64,000 bases of DNA. It comes from Chloranthus sessilifolius. Lineage: Eukaryota > Streptophyta > Magnoliopsida > Chloranthales > Chloranthaceae. A model generated the notes under the pieces. It ran no database searches, was not told the DNA's origin, and worked only from the letters and a program-made list of their open reading frames with translations. Below, in pieces: positions 61,801-64,000 of the stretch. Positions within the stretch are counted from its first letter, which is position 1. Every line of letters starts with the position of its first letter. Position numbers and translations under genes: made by a program. The DNA lies in NCBI GenBank assembly GCA_021018995.1, contig CM037585.1, positions 124,896,831 to 124,960,830 of the forward strand. Direction: 5' to 3'.

Positions 61801-63641
61801 CTATTTGCTTTCGGCTTGAGATGAGCTTGTTGAAGAGAGATTCTTCTTTCCTGTGAAGGGTTTGGTGTGGAGCCAAGGGTGGTGCGAAGCCCACAATTTC
61901 CTAACTCCTATCTTTATCCCTGCTCATCTTTTCTCTGTTTTATCTACCGATCCCATAAAACCTAATTCAACCATTACTCTTTTGAATATCTTGAAAATCC
62001 TAAACCCTAGATTTTACCTGAGACATTAACTCAAGCCGAATCATAAACCCTGAGAGAACCAGTGATTCCACTTTTGATCGAAGAACAACGCTCTAATCTG
62101 GAAGCAACTAGAGTTCTATCTCTAGGATCTCCTTCCACGAAGCTAATTGATCTAGCGCATCAAACTAGACCCTACCCGAACCAAACATGATCATCCAGGC
62201 GGAAATCTACGAAATCCTAAGGTATCGCGAGCTTTTTGAGATTTTGCTTAATTAATTTAGTTTAATTTCGACAAATTAGCATTTCATCATCATTCACGTA
62301 GTCTACATCCCGCGTGAAGGAACAACAGGGTCTTCAGGACAATTGGTAAGGCTTGTTAGTATGTGGTTAAATCTGTCAGGGATTGGCTGCTCAGTTGGAT
62401 CAAGATTGGGCATGCTGCGGTCGACAGGGGGGATCTGTTCTTCCTCAATGAATGGGATAACTTGCTTTTCCCACCCTAGCTTCTTTTCCTCTCACTGTGG
62501 GGATGGGTGCCCTGGTCCTTAGGCTGTCAATGCAGCCAGGTACTTGAGCGGGTTAGCTTTCTGTTTGTGGGCTTTCTTTGCTTTCGGGTGGTTTCTCACT
62601 ACTTACCCATGTATGTACTCCTCCGCTTTTGTTTTTCTTTAATATAATTGCTTTGTTACCGATGAAAAAAAATAAAATTGACGAACTATCTAGCGTGGTA
62701 AAAATGTAACAGTATGCAATACTTTTCATCTGAAGAATAGCCTTGCAAAGAACAAAACGTCAAAAATGTAAGAGTGCAATATTTTTTCATCTGATTTCTG
62801 TGCCAGCATTCCACACATCCAATGATTTACTGACTAGGAGAACTTAGTTTTGAGTCCTCTTGAAAGAATCGGAGCATTACCCTCTCTATAATACTCCATA
62901 AAAGCATCATTAGTCTTTTTTGATTCTAATAGAATTCAGGCCCTATATTCCAACGTTTGGTTATCATATTTCATTGTATGTGTGTCTGCGTCTATCAAAC
63001 ATGGAACATATAACTCTACTCTTGGGCACATTATCATTCATCACTCATTAGTAAATGCGTCCCATGCTTGTCCTAAATTTATAACACATAGATCTTCGAA
63101 AGCGGAACTTTAACTCTATTTTTTACCATGCTGTTACTTAATGTCAGGCTTCATGCTCGTTTGAGGAATTACTATAATATTTTGATGAAAATAAAGAATA
63201 ATAGGTTTGTATAATTTGCTTCACAACCTTCATTTAGTACATGTACTGGCTTTGTTGTTGATAACTTGAGTTTTGATCTATATTGCTTTATTCCTTGATT
63301 GTATTCGATTCTTGAGTTTTAACAAGTTGCTGAATTATTCTTAGTTTGTCTAAAGCATAAATATAAACAGAATTATCATTAAATGTATATGCATATTAGG
63401 ATGTAATGAATATCCATATAGCACCATAAATATTTTAGTTACTATTCTTATCTCAGATTTGCCATGTGTTGCAGAAATTAGGGTTTGCGTCTTGTAAGCG
63501 GAACTTTGGAGCTACAGAAGGAATTAATGTTCTCATTGAGAAGAATAACCATGATGGGAAATGGGCTTATGGTCTAACATGTATTGAGTATACTGAATTT
63601 GAAAAGTTTGGCATCACAGACACACCTATTGCTTCTAACAG
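13673..63641 (+). CDS. UGP3: UDP-glucose pyrophosphorylase 3, plastid type (six internal exons, gene partial at both ends)
   Basis: Six exons joined in order give 900 coding bases, about 300 residues, with no stop and matching phases at every junction. Visible motifs in order are the nucleotide-binding loop LGGAGDRLG, then [12 protein letters not shown], the GHG motif in [24 protein letters not shown] and [12 protein letters not shown]. This order and wording fit the plant UGP3 family, which differs from cytosolic UGPases. From family knowledge, UGP3 makes UDP-glucose and pyrophosphate from UTP and glucose-1-phosphate in the chloroplast stroma, feeding SQD1 in sulfolipid (SQDG) synthesis. The N-terminal part with the transit peptide and the C-terminal third are outside the window. 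Introns are 160, 7767, 108, 144 and 40890 bp. Coding bases look intact despite heavy TE loading, so I infer a working gene. Expression is not shown by the sequence. Confidence 0.92.
14014..14163 (+). CDS. UGP3: UGP3 internal exon b (nucleotide-binding loop)
   Basis: Acceptor tttcag ends at 14013 and the donor gtataag starts at 14164. The exon is exactly 50 codons in phase 0, starting [10 protein letters not shown]. It holds the glycine-rich LGGAGDRLG loop expected to bind UTP, followed by a leucine/proline segment ending in [10 protein letters not shown]. This is the signature exon of the family in the window. Confidence 0.93.
14870..15872 (-). pseudogene. Co-B RT C-terminal half and RNase H
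   Basis: From high to low coordinates: PPPGF and RKSIYGLKQ near 15790-15870, a VY/VNDIVI-like site near 15650-15670, RLG...YLR-like blocks, [10 protein letters not shown] near 15350 and [12 protein letters not shown] near 14970-15005. All are copia motifs, and many stops break the frame. Confidence 0.78.
15858..16205 (+). repeat. 176-bp tandem duplication across a Co-B/LTR junction
   Basis: The block beginning agccaggtggaggat occurs at 15858 and again, slightly diverged, near 16034. Each copy contains about 15 bases of Co-B plus the first 160 bases of the LTR. The duplication therefore happened after the LTR element had inserted. Confidence 0.85.
16049..17287 (+). mobile_element. Solo LTR of the Gy-A family
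   Basis: It starts TGATACAGACAT and ends CCTGCATCA and is 1239 bp long. The TSD aggat lies at 16044-16048 (also at 15868-15872 in the duplicated copy) and at 17288-17292. It matches the Gy-A LTR along its length, including the gtgtgcatgtgcaacatca start region and the ggtttggtgtgaggcc region. It interrupts the Co-B RT between IYMDP and PPGF. Confidence 0.85.
17288..17628 (-). pseudogene. Co-B reverse transcriptase N-terminal block
   Basis: It reads [32 protein letters not shown] and then EEIYMDP at the junction with the solo LTR. The usual YKARLVA is changed to a DKVLPVA form. It lies between the solo LTR and hAT-B. Confidence 0.85.
17629..19467. mobile_element. hAT-B: nonautonomous TIR element with 8-bp TSD
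   Basis: TSD gatacaag lies at 17621-17628 and 19468-19475. The ends tagtggtggaaccaggatt and caggggcggaaccacatac (complemented) are imperfect inverted repeats of a kind common in plant hAT elements. The interior is AT-rich (17650-18680) and then a purine minisatellite (18760-19375). No transposase is seen. It is 1839 bp long. Confidence 0.8.
18760..19375. repeat. Purine-rich minisatellite in hAT-B
   Basis: Units built from gattcttaagcc, a gggaggggtttttagg-like core and variable runs of gagagaatagggagaga recur about six to eight times. Examples are near 18804, 18859, 18946, 19036, 19143 and 19217. Unit length varies with the number of GAGA blocks. The strand is almost pure purine for several hundred bases. 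Confidence 0.88.
19468..19880 (-). pseudogene. Co-B integrase-RT linker
   Basis: One frame reads [20 protein letters not shown], then [19 protein letters not shown], the linker and start of the copia RT region ([11 protein letters not shown] type). Frameshifts are present. The coding stops being recognisable near 19880. Confidence 0.7.
20111..20190. repeat. Four tandem copies of a 20-bp unit
   Basis: Units start gtcaaa and contain a gaagtgg/ggtgg core and aaact. They abut exactly at 20111, 20131, 20151 and 20171 with a small number of changes each. It could be part of a decayed TE leader, and no function is evident. Confidence 0.92.
20433..20451. repeat. Poly-T tract
   Basis: A run of 18-19 T, possibly the tail of a minus-strand retroposon, but no retroposon body is recognised to the right. 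Confidence 0.6.
20546..20725. repeat. Diverged direct repeat, period about 92 bp
   Basis: The phrase catataa.gctggtactagct occurs at about 20551 and 20643, and each copy is followed by an acttccatatttaaatacaa-like segment. Two copies are clear, with a possible third, weaker one near 20750. Confidence 0.6.
20846..20886. repeat. Perfect hairpin, 18-bp stem, 5-nt loop
   Basis: The stem aaattcaggccttaagac at 20846-20863 is complemented exactly at 20869-20886, with loop ggaaa. No T run follows, so it is not a simple terminator. It may be the core of a foldback element. Confidence 0.9.
20995..21060. repeat. 33-bp tandem repeat, two copies
   Basis: Two adjacent 33-base units start gatttt, contain ctatgtaatacataccaat, and differ at two positions. 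They lie just left of hAT-C. Confidence 0.9.
21074..21843. mobile_element. hAT-C: candidate TIR element, 8-bp TSD
   Basis: The octamer attatgga lies at 21066-21073 and 21844-21851. The right end (complement caaggtggttaaaagcac) resembles the hAT-A terminal repeat caaggtagttaaggcg. The left end cttttgtcgaaagccatgcc matches it only loosely. The interior has cctagg-rich segments and a TA run near 21300. There is no transposase. Confidence 0.5.
21931..22092 (+). CDS. UGP3: UGP3 internal exon c
   Basis: Acceptor actgcag ends at 21930 and the donor gtctaa starts at 22093. The exon is 54 codons in phase 0, starting [13 protein letters not shown] and ending [10 protein letters not shown]. It holds the [12 protein letters not shown] strand-loop of the nucleotidyltransferase fold. 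It follows a 7.8-kb intron loaded with TEs. Confidence 0.93.
22201..22373 (+). CDS. UGP3: UGP3 internal exon d
   Basis: Acceptor ctgccag ends at 22200 and the donor gttaac starts at 22374. The exon has 57 codons plus two bases, the split codon being completed in the next exon. It contains [11 protein letters not shown], the GHG motif that contacts the nucleotide in UGPases, and RKGATVRQV near the end. Confidence 0.93.
22518..22584 (+). CDS. UGP3: UGP3 internal exon e
   Basis: This is a short 67-base exon after acceptor actgcag at 22517. Its first base completes a serine codon and it then encodes 22 residues, NVVAATD through GLRHGK. The aspartate in VVAATD lies in the conserved catalytic core. 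The donor gtatgg at 22585 opens the 40.9-kb intron. Confidence 0.92.
22806..23561 (-). pseudogene. LINE-B zf-RVT and C-terminal end
   Basis: It reads [18 protein letters not shown] and [15 protein letters not shown] (23561-23400), then [13 protein letters not shown]. After the MITE-2a insert come [20 protein letters not shown] and FRRK, the usual LINE tail. The zinc-finger cysteines are degraded (LLYMRGR for CxxC). Confidence 0.83.
23143..23265. mobile_element. MITE-2a
   Basis: It starts catgggtcaaaaa and ends attttgacctatg. It is flanked by gaagaatc (23135-23142) and gaagaacc (23266-23273). The interior repeats gatacgtatc palindromes. It is inserted in the LINE-B C-terminal coding region and is 123 bp long. 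Confidence 0.85.
23598..24366 (-). pseudogene. LINE-B RT-to-zinc-finger connector
   Basis: From high to low coordinates: [56 protein letters not shown], then [15 protein letters not shown] and [21 protein letters not shown]. These match the thumb and connector of plant LINE RTs in order. One frame break lies near 24110. Confidence 0.86.
24440..25323 (-). pseudogene. LINE-B reverse transcriptase
   Basis: The RT starts with [20 protein letters not shown] (25323-25260). The next blocks are degraded, then [38 protein letters not shown] and [11 protein letters not shown] (24853-24580), so the YVDD catalytic motif is intact. Frame breaks between the N-terminal and palm blocks make it inactive. Confidence 0.88.
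25295..25777 (-). pseudogene. LINE-B endonuclease-RT linker
   Basis: It reads [20 protein letters not shown] and [18 protein letters not shown], then [13 protein letters not shown], the conserved linker of plant LINEs just before the RT. It is about 160 residues in one frame. Confidence 0.86.
26012..26628 (-). mobile_element. Solo LTR (gypsy-type) in LINE-B
   Basis: It starts tgatgcag and ends ctgcatca, with the TSD ccaac at 26007-26011 and 26629-26633. It has a tatataaagg promoter box (about 26323) and a gtgattctt...ttggtgtgaagcc segment like the other gypsy LTRs here. If those match in sense, the LTR reads left to right, so the strand given is uncertain. It carries three or four copies of a gacggacgtccgt-like motif (26135-26265), also found in the Gy-D LTRs. 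No internal region is attached. Confidence 0.8.
26759..27338 (-). pseudogene. LINE-B endonuclease (EEP) domain
   Basis: The start at about 27275 reads [12 protein letters not shown], and QETKMGGQ carries the catalytic glutamate. The next frame has [20 protein letters not shown] and [10 protein letters not shown], a changed form of the GDFN block. A frameshift lies between the two parts. Confidence 0.85.
27446..27640 (-). pseudogene. LINE-B ORF1-like C-terminus
   Basis: A minus frame reads [19 protein letters not shown] and [17 protein letters not shown], which resembles the end of ORF1 or the inter-ORF segment of plant LINEs. The upstream part is cut by Co-C. Confidence 0.5.
27787..27802. 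repeat. Poly-G tract
   Basis: A run of about twelve G followed by tgtgtg, in the Co-C leader. Confidence 0.8.
28056..28500 (+). repeat. Repeats in the Co-C leader
   Basis: A 56-bp direct repeat (gtgttgattatt...gtgaagc) lies at 28056 and 28112. Three copies of a gtgggttgtggaaccc segment ending in tttttgcag lie near 28309, 28378 and 28460. They lie upstream of the polyprotein start. Confidence 0.7.
28700..31440 (+). pseudogene. Co-C copia polyprotein remnant
   Basis: Protease has [13 protein letters not shown] (about 28905). The zinc-finger region has ELWHAHCGH and [11 protein letters not shown] (29310-29440). The integrase has [12 protein letters not shown] (29650-29690) and the usual [12 protein letters not shown] and [15 protein letters not shown] (29790-29900). 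RT has [12 protein letters not shown] (30490) and [21 protein letters not shown] (30690-30750), then [10 protein letters not shown] at about 30950. RNase H fragments include [10 protein letters not shown] and YGDNEAT (31150-31230). The segment between RT and RNase H is shortened. Stops and shifts occur throughout. Confidence 0.86.
31455..31986 (+). repeat. Co-C 3' LTR, split by MITE-2b
   Basis: It starts tgtaggtga after the purine tract ttgagagggac and ends gctaca, a TGTAG...CTACA inverted-repeat pair. About 227 bp remain without the MITE and its duplication. LINE-C coding begins right after it. Confidence 0.75.
31464..31760. mobile_element. MITE-2b
   Basis: It starts catgggtcaaaat and ends attttgatccatg, with the TSD gtaggtga at 31456-31463 and 31761-31768. 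At 297 bp it is the longest copy, with several gatacgtatc-type palindromes and a T run near 31655. Confidence 0.9.
31999..33122 (+). pseudogene. LINE-C reverse transcriptase
   Basis: It reads [12 protein letters not shown] (32070-32100) and then [12 protein letters not shown]. After MITE-2c come [20 protein letters not shown], a degraded YAD site (32560) and the thumb region [20 protein letters not shown] and DFLWEGG. It ends at NKALLGKWL where Co-D is inserted. Stops are present, for example in the purported MEKAYD block. Confidence 0.86.
32252..32414. mobile_element. MITE-2c
   Basis: It starts catggatcaaaat and ends attttaacccatg, with the TSD ctccagag at 32244-32251 and 32415-32422. Its interior has four or more gatacgtatc/gatacatatc palindromes. 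It sits in the LINE-C RT. The [10 protein letters not shown] block reads through when it is removed. Confidence 0.92.
33123..33410 (+). repeat. Co-D 5' LTR
   Basis: It aligns with the 3' LTR from tgtctataggatttatcatt through the gtaagtgatataaatattaataatgg and aacaagaactc segments. It then carries two extra diverged copies of the attaataatggaag...gggtaacaagaactc unit (about 33327 and 33369). The right edge is approximate. Confidence 0.75.
34139..36920 (+). pseudogene. Co-D protease, integrase and RT
   Basis: Protease has [15 protein letters not shown] (about 34230). The integrase has [21 protein letters not shown] and [13 protein letters not shown], then PQQNGG. There the block that should carry the end of the core (VAERKNR...) is deleted and coding resumes at [21 protein letters not shown] linker at 35430-35480 repeats GMLP three times. 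RT has [20 protein letters not shown] and [19 protein letters not shown] (36210-36380) and [11 protein letters not shown] at about 36570. MITE-2d splits RT at RGFTQTQG. It is inactive. Confidence 0.87.
36045..36199. mobile_element. MITE-2d
   Basis: It starts catggatcaaaattc and ends aaattttgatccatg, with the TSD gttcacac at 36037-36044 and 36200-36207. The interior has gatacgtatcggtatcgg. It is inserted in the Co-D RT, and the copia reading frame is restored on removal. It is 155 bp long. Confidence 0.92.
38045..38200. repeat. 78-bp tandem repeat in hAT-D
   Basis: The segment tatgttgggtagaagcacc plus aaaggtagtgctttccct occurs at 38045 and 38123, with a diverged spacer containing acccaagattct. 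Confidence 0.9.
39564..40863. mobile_element. hAT-E: 1.3-kb TIR element nested in hAT-D
   Basis: TSD catatcta lies at 39556-39563 and 40864-40871. The ends cagggctggccgtgggcc and cagggtcggccctgag (complemented) form short inverted repeats. Next to them, the ggcccaag and gcccccaaaatttt segments are paired in opposite orientation at the other end. No transposase is seen. Confidence 0.88.
41433..42392 (+). repeat. Gy-B 5' LTR
   Basis: It runs from tgacggggacgcc to cgtcccgcgtca. It agrees closely with the 3' LTR except for a block at about 41530-41700 in U3 that is nearly unalignable. Confidence 0.95.
41773..41780 (+). promoter_or_regulatory. TATA box of Gy-B 5' LTR
   Basis: The segment ggcctatatatagaggc is conserved in the Gy-B 3' LTR (47428-47435) and in both Gy-D LTRs. 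It is the likely start point of genomic RNA. Confidence 0.6.
42397..42408 (+). promoter_or_regulatory. Gy-B primer-binding site (tRNA-iMet)
   Basis: The segment tggtatcagagc lies 4 bases after the 5' LTR. It is the classic complement of the plant initiator methionine tRNA 3' end. Confidence 0.9.
42520..43560 (+). pseudogene. Gy-B gag
   Basis: It starts [20 protein letters not shown] and continues with [16 protein letters not shown], stops at about 42860, then [15 protein letters not shown] and the gag domain in shifted frames. The zinc knuckle region reads [14 protein letters not shown], so the CCHC pattern that Gy-C and Gy-D keep has been lost. Confidence 0.85.
43563..44252 (+). pseudogene. 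Gy-B aspartic protease
   Basis: A 229-residue open frame contains [13 protein letters not shown] with the DSG active site (about 43745-43760), then [20 protein letters not shown]. The end includes EPILKEFT, which leads into the RT. Only a frameshift and stop separate it from the RT. Confidence 0.87.
44253..45560 (+). pseudogene. Gy-B RT and RNase H
   Basis: RT has [60 protein letters not shown] and [12 protein letters not shown]. The catalytic YFDD has become an YFDG-like sequence next to a frameshift near 44790. RNase H follows with [20 protein letters not shown] and [18 protein letters not shown], with in-frame stops at about 45265 and 45322. Confidence 0.9.
45570..47308 (+). pseudogene. 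Gy-B integrase with chromodomain, running into the 3' LTR
   Basis: The zinc finger HAGGMAGHF...CRTCQVSK has HHCC. The core has [14 protein letters not shown], then a frame break at about 46140, [14 protein letters not shown] and [20 protein letters not shown]. The last 387-residue open frame carries a chromodomain at about 46960-47075 ([18 protein letters not shown]). It continues 193 bases into the 3' LTR to a stop at 47306-47308. Confidence 0.9.
47116..48046 (+). repeat. Gy-B 3' LTR
   Basis: It runs from tgacggggacgcc to cgtcccgcgtca. The tract tccaggggaat immediately before it serves as the polypurine tract. Confidence 0.95.
48187..48456 (+). repeat. Co-D 3' LTR with TTC microsatellite
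   Basis: It begins tgttgggttgtctatagg after ttgagggggag. It contains a GT run (48223-48237) and a TTC run (about 48386-48412). The right boundary is set by the ctttg duplication and by where LINE-C coding resumes. Confidence 0.8.
48457..48948 (+). pseudogene. LINE-C connector and zf-RVT
   Basis: It reads [28 protein letters not shown] and [17 protein letters not shown], then a zf-RVT with CNRCLRC...HTLIHCPF and a VLxAIWLERN end where Gy-C is inserted. A small number of stops are present. Confidence 0.86.
48949..49948 (+). repeat. Gy-C 5' LTR
   Basis: It runs from tgacagggacgcc to tcccgcgcca and is 1000 bp long. U3 holds repeated cgatcgattgatc words at 49065-49285, and a TATA box lies at 49368-49374. 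Confidence 0.93.
49368..49374 (+). promoter_or_regulatory. TATA box of Gy-C 5' LTR
   Basis: The segment actatataaggtcctta is shared by the Gy-C 3' LTR (about 61738-61755) and the solo LTR at 1355-2425 (about 1843-1855). Confidence 0.6.
49953..49964 (+). promoter_or_regulatory. Gy-C primer-binding site, mutated
   Basis: The segment tggtatcaaagg is the tRNA-iMet site with the expected agagc changed to aaagg. Confidence 0.75.
50137..51178 (+). pseudogene. Gy-C gag
   Basis: It starts [20 protein letters not shown], then [20 protein letters not shown] and the gag domain in broken frames. The CCHC zinc knuckle is intact at about 51093-51140 ([14 protein letters not shown]). Stops lie near 50355, 50565 and 50708. 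Confidence 0.86.
51179..52566 (+). pseudogene. Gy-C protease and RT N-terminal part
   Basis: Protease has [14 protein letters not shown] (about 51385-51430) and HIILGRA, then a stop. A 106-bp tandem duplication (51832-52043) repeats the [19 protein letters not shown] block and shifts the frame. RT follows with [34 protein letters not shown] and a degraded YLTTF-like catalytic site. It ends where Gy-D is inserted. Confidence 0.87.
51832..52043. repeat. 106-bp tandem duplication in Gy-C
   Basis: The block starting ttgagccgattttgaaag occurs at 51832 and 51938, the copies differing at a small number of positions. The period of 106 is not a multiple of three. Confidence 0.93.
52567..53430 (-). 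repeat. Gy-D 3' LTR
   Basis: It runs from tgacgcgggacg to gttccccgtca on the plus strand and is 864 bp long. It has four acggayGTCCGT motifs at 53286, 53306, 53346 and 53367. Confidence 0.94.
53431..53940 (-). pseudogene. Gy-D chromodomain end plus captured old U3 start
   Basis: From high to low coordinates: [20 protein letters not shown], a proline-rich stretch, a chromodomain [26 protein letters not shown] and then [19 protein letters not shown]. In Gy-B the last segment is encoded by the LTR, but here it lies outside the LTR. It is followed by a second copy of the tttcatcggtgatgaaac segment (53450-53467 and 53587-53604). Confidence 0.87.
54004..55134 (-). CDS. Gy-D integrase, long intact frame
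   Basis: A 376-residue open frame holds the HHCC finger ([10 protein letters not shown]...CRTCQVSK) and the catalytic core with D in [11 protein letters not shown] in [11 protein letters not shown] and E in [11 protein letters not shown]. It ends in [16 protein letters not shown], where a small change shifts to the chromodomain frame. It catalyses strand transfer of retroelement cDNA in the family. As a fragment of a larger polyprotein it is not a separate gene. Confidence 0.9.
   Translation of the reverse strand: MMHLVMKVVTFRTMSTEIVGFEKLKDKYPECPDFWVEYCLSLVTRSITHYVYTIHDGYLFKGNRLCIPRTSLRDFLIWELHAGGMAGHFGHNKTVALVEDRFFWPSLMRDVARVVKYCRTCQVSKQTKQNTGLYTPLPVPHTPWQDLSMDFVLGLPKTPRKHDSIYVVVDRFSKMAHFIPCSKTSDASHIAKLFFTEVVRLHGLPKTIVSDRDVKFTSYFWKTLWHMMGTLLQFSTAYHPQTDGQIESTNRSLGNLLRSLVCDYVRTWDTILPTAEFAYNNSVNRSIGMSPFEEVHGHRPRTPLDLIPMSVSHRVSESADAFAQHIHSLHAEIKQKINSSNNQYKLSADAHRRSKELNVGDYVMVRVRPERFPAGS
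55135..55665 (-). pseudogene. Gy-D RNase H
   Basis: It has [59 protein letters not shown] and [15 protein letters not shown], in order, at 55665-55272. The next part (SFDLFGIGN region) is shifted. Stops are few. Confidence 0.88.
55665..56471 (-). pseudogene. Gy-D reverse transcriptase
   Basis: A 268-residue frame holds [79 protein letters not shown] and the catalytic [14 protein letters not shown]. After KKCTFMACG a deletion of about 30 codons removes the FLGF...ADP block before [11 protein letters not shown]. Confidence 0.9.
56472..58062 (-). pseudogene. Gy-D gag and protease
   Basis: Gag starts at 58062 with [40 protein letters not shown] and [20 protein letters not shown] follow. The zinc knuckle [14 protein letters not shown] at about 57080-57125 is intact. 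Protease has [10 protein letters not shown] (about 56825-56850) and [17 protein letters not shown]. Several frameshifts break it. Confidence 0.87.
58184..58195 (-). promoter_or_regulatory. Gy-D primer-binding site (tRNA-iMet)
   Basis: The plus-strand segment gctctgatacca, next to the right LTR, is the complement of tggtatcagagc. Confidence 0.9.
58200..59104 (-). repeat. Gy-D 5' LTR
   Basis: It is 905 bp, 41 bp longer than the other LTR. Acggacgtccgt-type motifs lie at 58918, 58938, 58995, 59018 and 59038. A TATA box (complement of ctatatatag) lies at about 58799-58808. Confidence 0.94.
59105..61375 (+). pseudogene. Gy-C RT end, RNase H, integrase and chromodomain
   Basis: It resumes with [20 protein letters not shown], then [40 protein letters not shown] and [19 protein letters not shown]. 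The integrase finger is degraded ([13 protein letters not shown]...CCTCQVSK), then [20 protein letters not shown] and [21 protein letters not shown] chromodomain lies at about 61215-61330 ([18 protein letters not shown]). Stops lie at 59573, 59643, 60034 and 60500, so it is inactive. Confidence 0.9.
61376..62317 (+). repeat. Gy-C 3' LTR
   Basis: It runs from tgacggggacgtcgac to catcccgcgtga, with the last TCA changed to TGA. It is 942 bp long. Palindromic atcgatcgatcg words lie at 61490-61655. Confidence 0.93.
62318..62690 (+). pseudogene. LINE-C 3' end
   Basis: It continues [12 protein letters not shown], then [14 protein letters not shown], the end of a plant LINE protein. It is followed by a 3' untranslated part rich in ttgtttttc and the tail ttaccgatgaaaaaaaataaaa. 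Confidence 0.83.
63475..63641 (+). CDS. UGP3: UGP3 internal exon f
   Basis: Acceptor gttgcag ends at 63474 and the donor gtatat starts at 63642. The exon has 55 codons plus two bases, starts [19 protein letters not shown] and ends near TPIASN. It is in phase with exon e, which ends on a whole codon at 22584. [12 protein letters not shown] and [10 protein letters not shown] are family-specific. The next exon is not visible before the window ends. Confidence 0.92.
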
Positions 63642-64000
63642 GTATATAATTTGTCTATTAAATTAAGTGGCTAAAATATTTCATATAGTATTACAGCACA
63701 GAAGAAAACCAATGTATGACTATCACTCTCTGTGAAGAATGCACAGAGAAGCACGATCAAAGCAATGTAGTTCATTTCCAAAACCTGACTAGACTTTATC
63801 GACCCCTTCGTTGACAATGGAAAAGTTTGCATCAGAATTTACCTCTTGCAGAACATGTTAAGCGGAGACTGATTCACGGACAGTGAGCCACAAATATCTT
63901 TACGCTTCCTCAATGTATCCTGCCATTCTTCAACGCAATTAGTCAGACATCCTCATCCATTGAATAACCTTTTCTGCATGTGCTTCCCACCTCAATGGGG
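63642..64000 (+). other. Start of next UGP3 intron
   Basis: The intron starts with donor gtatat. No plus-strand UGP3 exon is seen to the window end. A minus-strand stretch that looks like an exon is listed separately at 63845-63952. Confidence 0.6.
63845..63952 (-). pseudogene. Exon-like minus-strand stretch of unknown origin
   Basis: A minus-strand frame of about 36 codons, including NCVEEWQDTLRKRKDI, is flanked by an AG on its left in reading order and by a GTAAAT donor-like sequence after CK. It has protein-like composition. I do not recognise the family. It could be a captured gene fragment, part of an overlapping gene continuing to the right, or chance. Confidence 0.25.

Larger units (their letters stand above)
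48949..62317 (+). mobile_element. Gy-C: Ty3/gypsy chromovirus in LINE-C, split by Gy-D
   Basis: TSD aggaa lies at 48944-48948 and 62318-62322. The 5' LTR is 48949-49948 and the 3' LTR is 61376-62317. The body without Gy-D is about 6.8 kb. Its gag-pol order is the same as in Gy-B, but its LTR U3 is different and rich in ATCG palindromes. The family also left the solo LTR at 1355-2425. Confidence 0.94.
31987..62690 (+). mobile_element. LINE-C: non-LTR retrotransposon in three pieces
   Basis: The pieces are 31987-33122, 48457-48948 and 62318-62690. The gaps are Co-D (TSD ctttg) and Gy-C (TSD aggaa). Removing each insert with one duplication restores the reading frame, for example W-L-W-R-L-G at the Co-D site. 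The 3' end is ttaccgatgaaaaaaaa, typical of plant LINEs. The endonuclease and upstream RT start are missing, and Co-C abuts the left edge. Confidence 0.87.
22585..63474 (+). other. UGP3 giant intron of 40.9 kb
   Basis: Donor gtatgg at 22585 and acceptor gttgcag at 63474 flank exons that join in frame. All but about 900 bases is TE sequence: LINE-B, Co-C, LINE-C, Co-D, hAT-D, hAT-E, Gy-B, Gy-C, Gy-D and four MITEs. About 110 bases after the donor and 780 bases before the acceptor (62691-63474) show no recognisable TE. Confidence 0.88.

Noticed and set aside
62691..63474. Hidden gene or TE before exon f
   Set aside because: I read it as AT-rich, with stops in all frames and no duplication or terminal repeat that I could find. 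I treat it as original intron sequence.

Overview
This is a window of a large, repeat-rich flowering-plant nuclear genome. One split host gene can be read, and almost everything else is transposable elements (TEs) sitting in its introns. The host gene, on the + strand, is a plastid-type UDP-glucose pyrophosphorylase of the UGP3 family, the enzyme that supplies UDP-glucose for sulfolipid synthesis. Six consecutive exons (13673-13853, 14014-14163, 21931-22092, 22201-22373, 22518-22584, 63475-63641) carry 900 bases with no stop, compatible phases and canonical GT-AG junctions. The first and last exons of the gene lie outside the window. Its introns are enormous: at least 13.7 kb before the first visible exon, 7.77 kb, and 40.9 kb. 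I cannot name the species. The TE content fits a plant with a medium to large genome.

Left part (1-13672, intron): a minus-strand Ty3/gypsy chromovirus remnant (Gy-A, 814-6630). Its LTR was split by a hAT-like element (hAT-A, 955-3041), which was itself split by a solo LTR (1355-2425). Next comes a plus-strand Ty1/copia element (Co-A, 6630-13403), split by a minus-strand LINE (LINE-A, 8411-12733) that carries its own small TIR element. Middle-left (14164-21930, intron): a minus-strand copia (Co-B) split by a solo LTR with a tandem-duplicated end and by a hAT-like element full of purine minisatellite, followed by a second hAT-like element.

The 40.9-kb intron (22585-63474) is a stack of nested insertions. 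A minus LINE (LINE-B, 22695-27640) is followed by a 5'-truncated plus copia (Co-C, 27641-31986) and a plus LINE (LINE-C) whose pieces extend from 31987 to 62690. LINE-C is split by copia Co-D (33123-48456) and by chromovirus Gy-C (48949-62317). Co-D is split by a 4.1-kb hAT-like element (hAT-D), which contains another hAT-like element (hAT-E), and by chromovirus Gy-B (41433-48046). Gy-C is split by the oppositely oriented chromovirus Gy-D (52567-59104). Most insertions keep exact target-site duplications (5 bp for LTR elements, 8 bp for hAT-like ones). In several cases the broken host-TE reading frame is restored when the insert and one duplication are removed, so the order of events can be read. 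A small MITE family (four copies, each with an 8-bp duplication) has landed in four different TEs.

No TE reading frame is fully intact, though Gy-D has a complete integrase core. I found no tRNA or rRNA gene, no CRISPR array and no bacterial-type operon. I do not see a new biological system here. The notable content is the intron architecture, the insertion chronology, the MITE family and the promoter-region (U3) exchange in the Gy-B/Gy-D chromoviruses.
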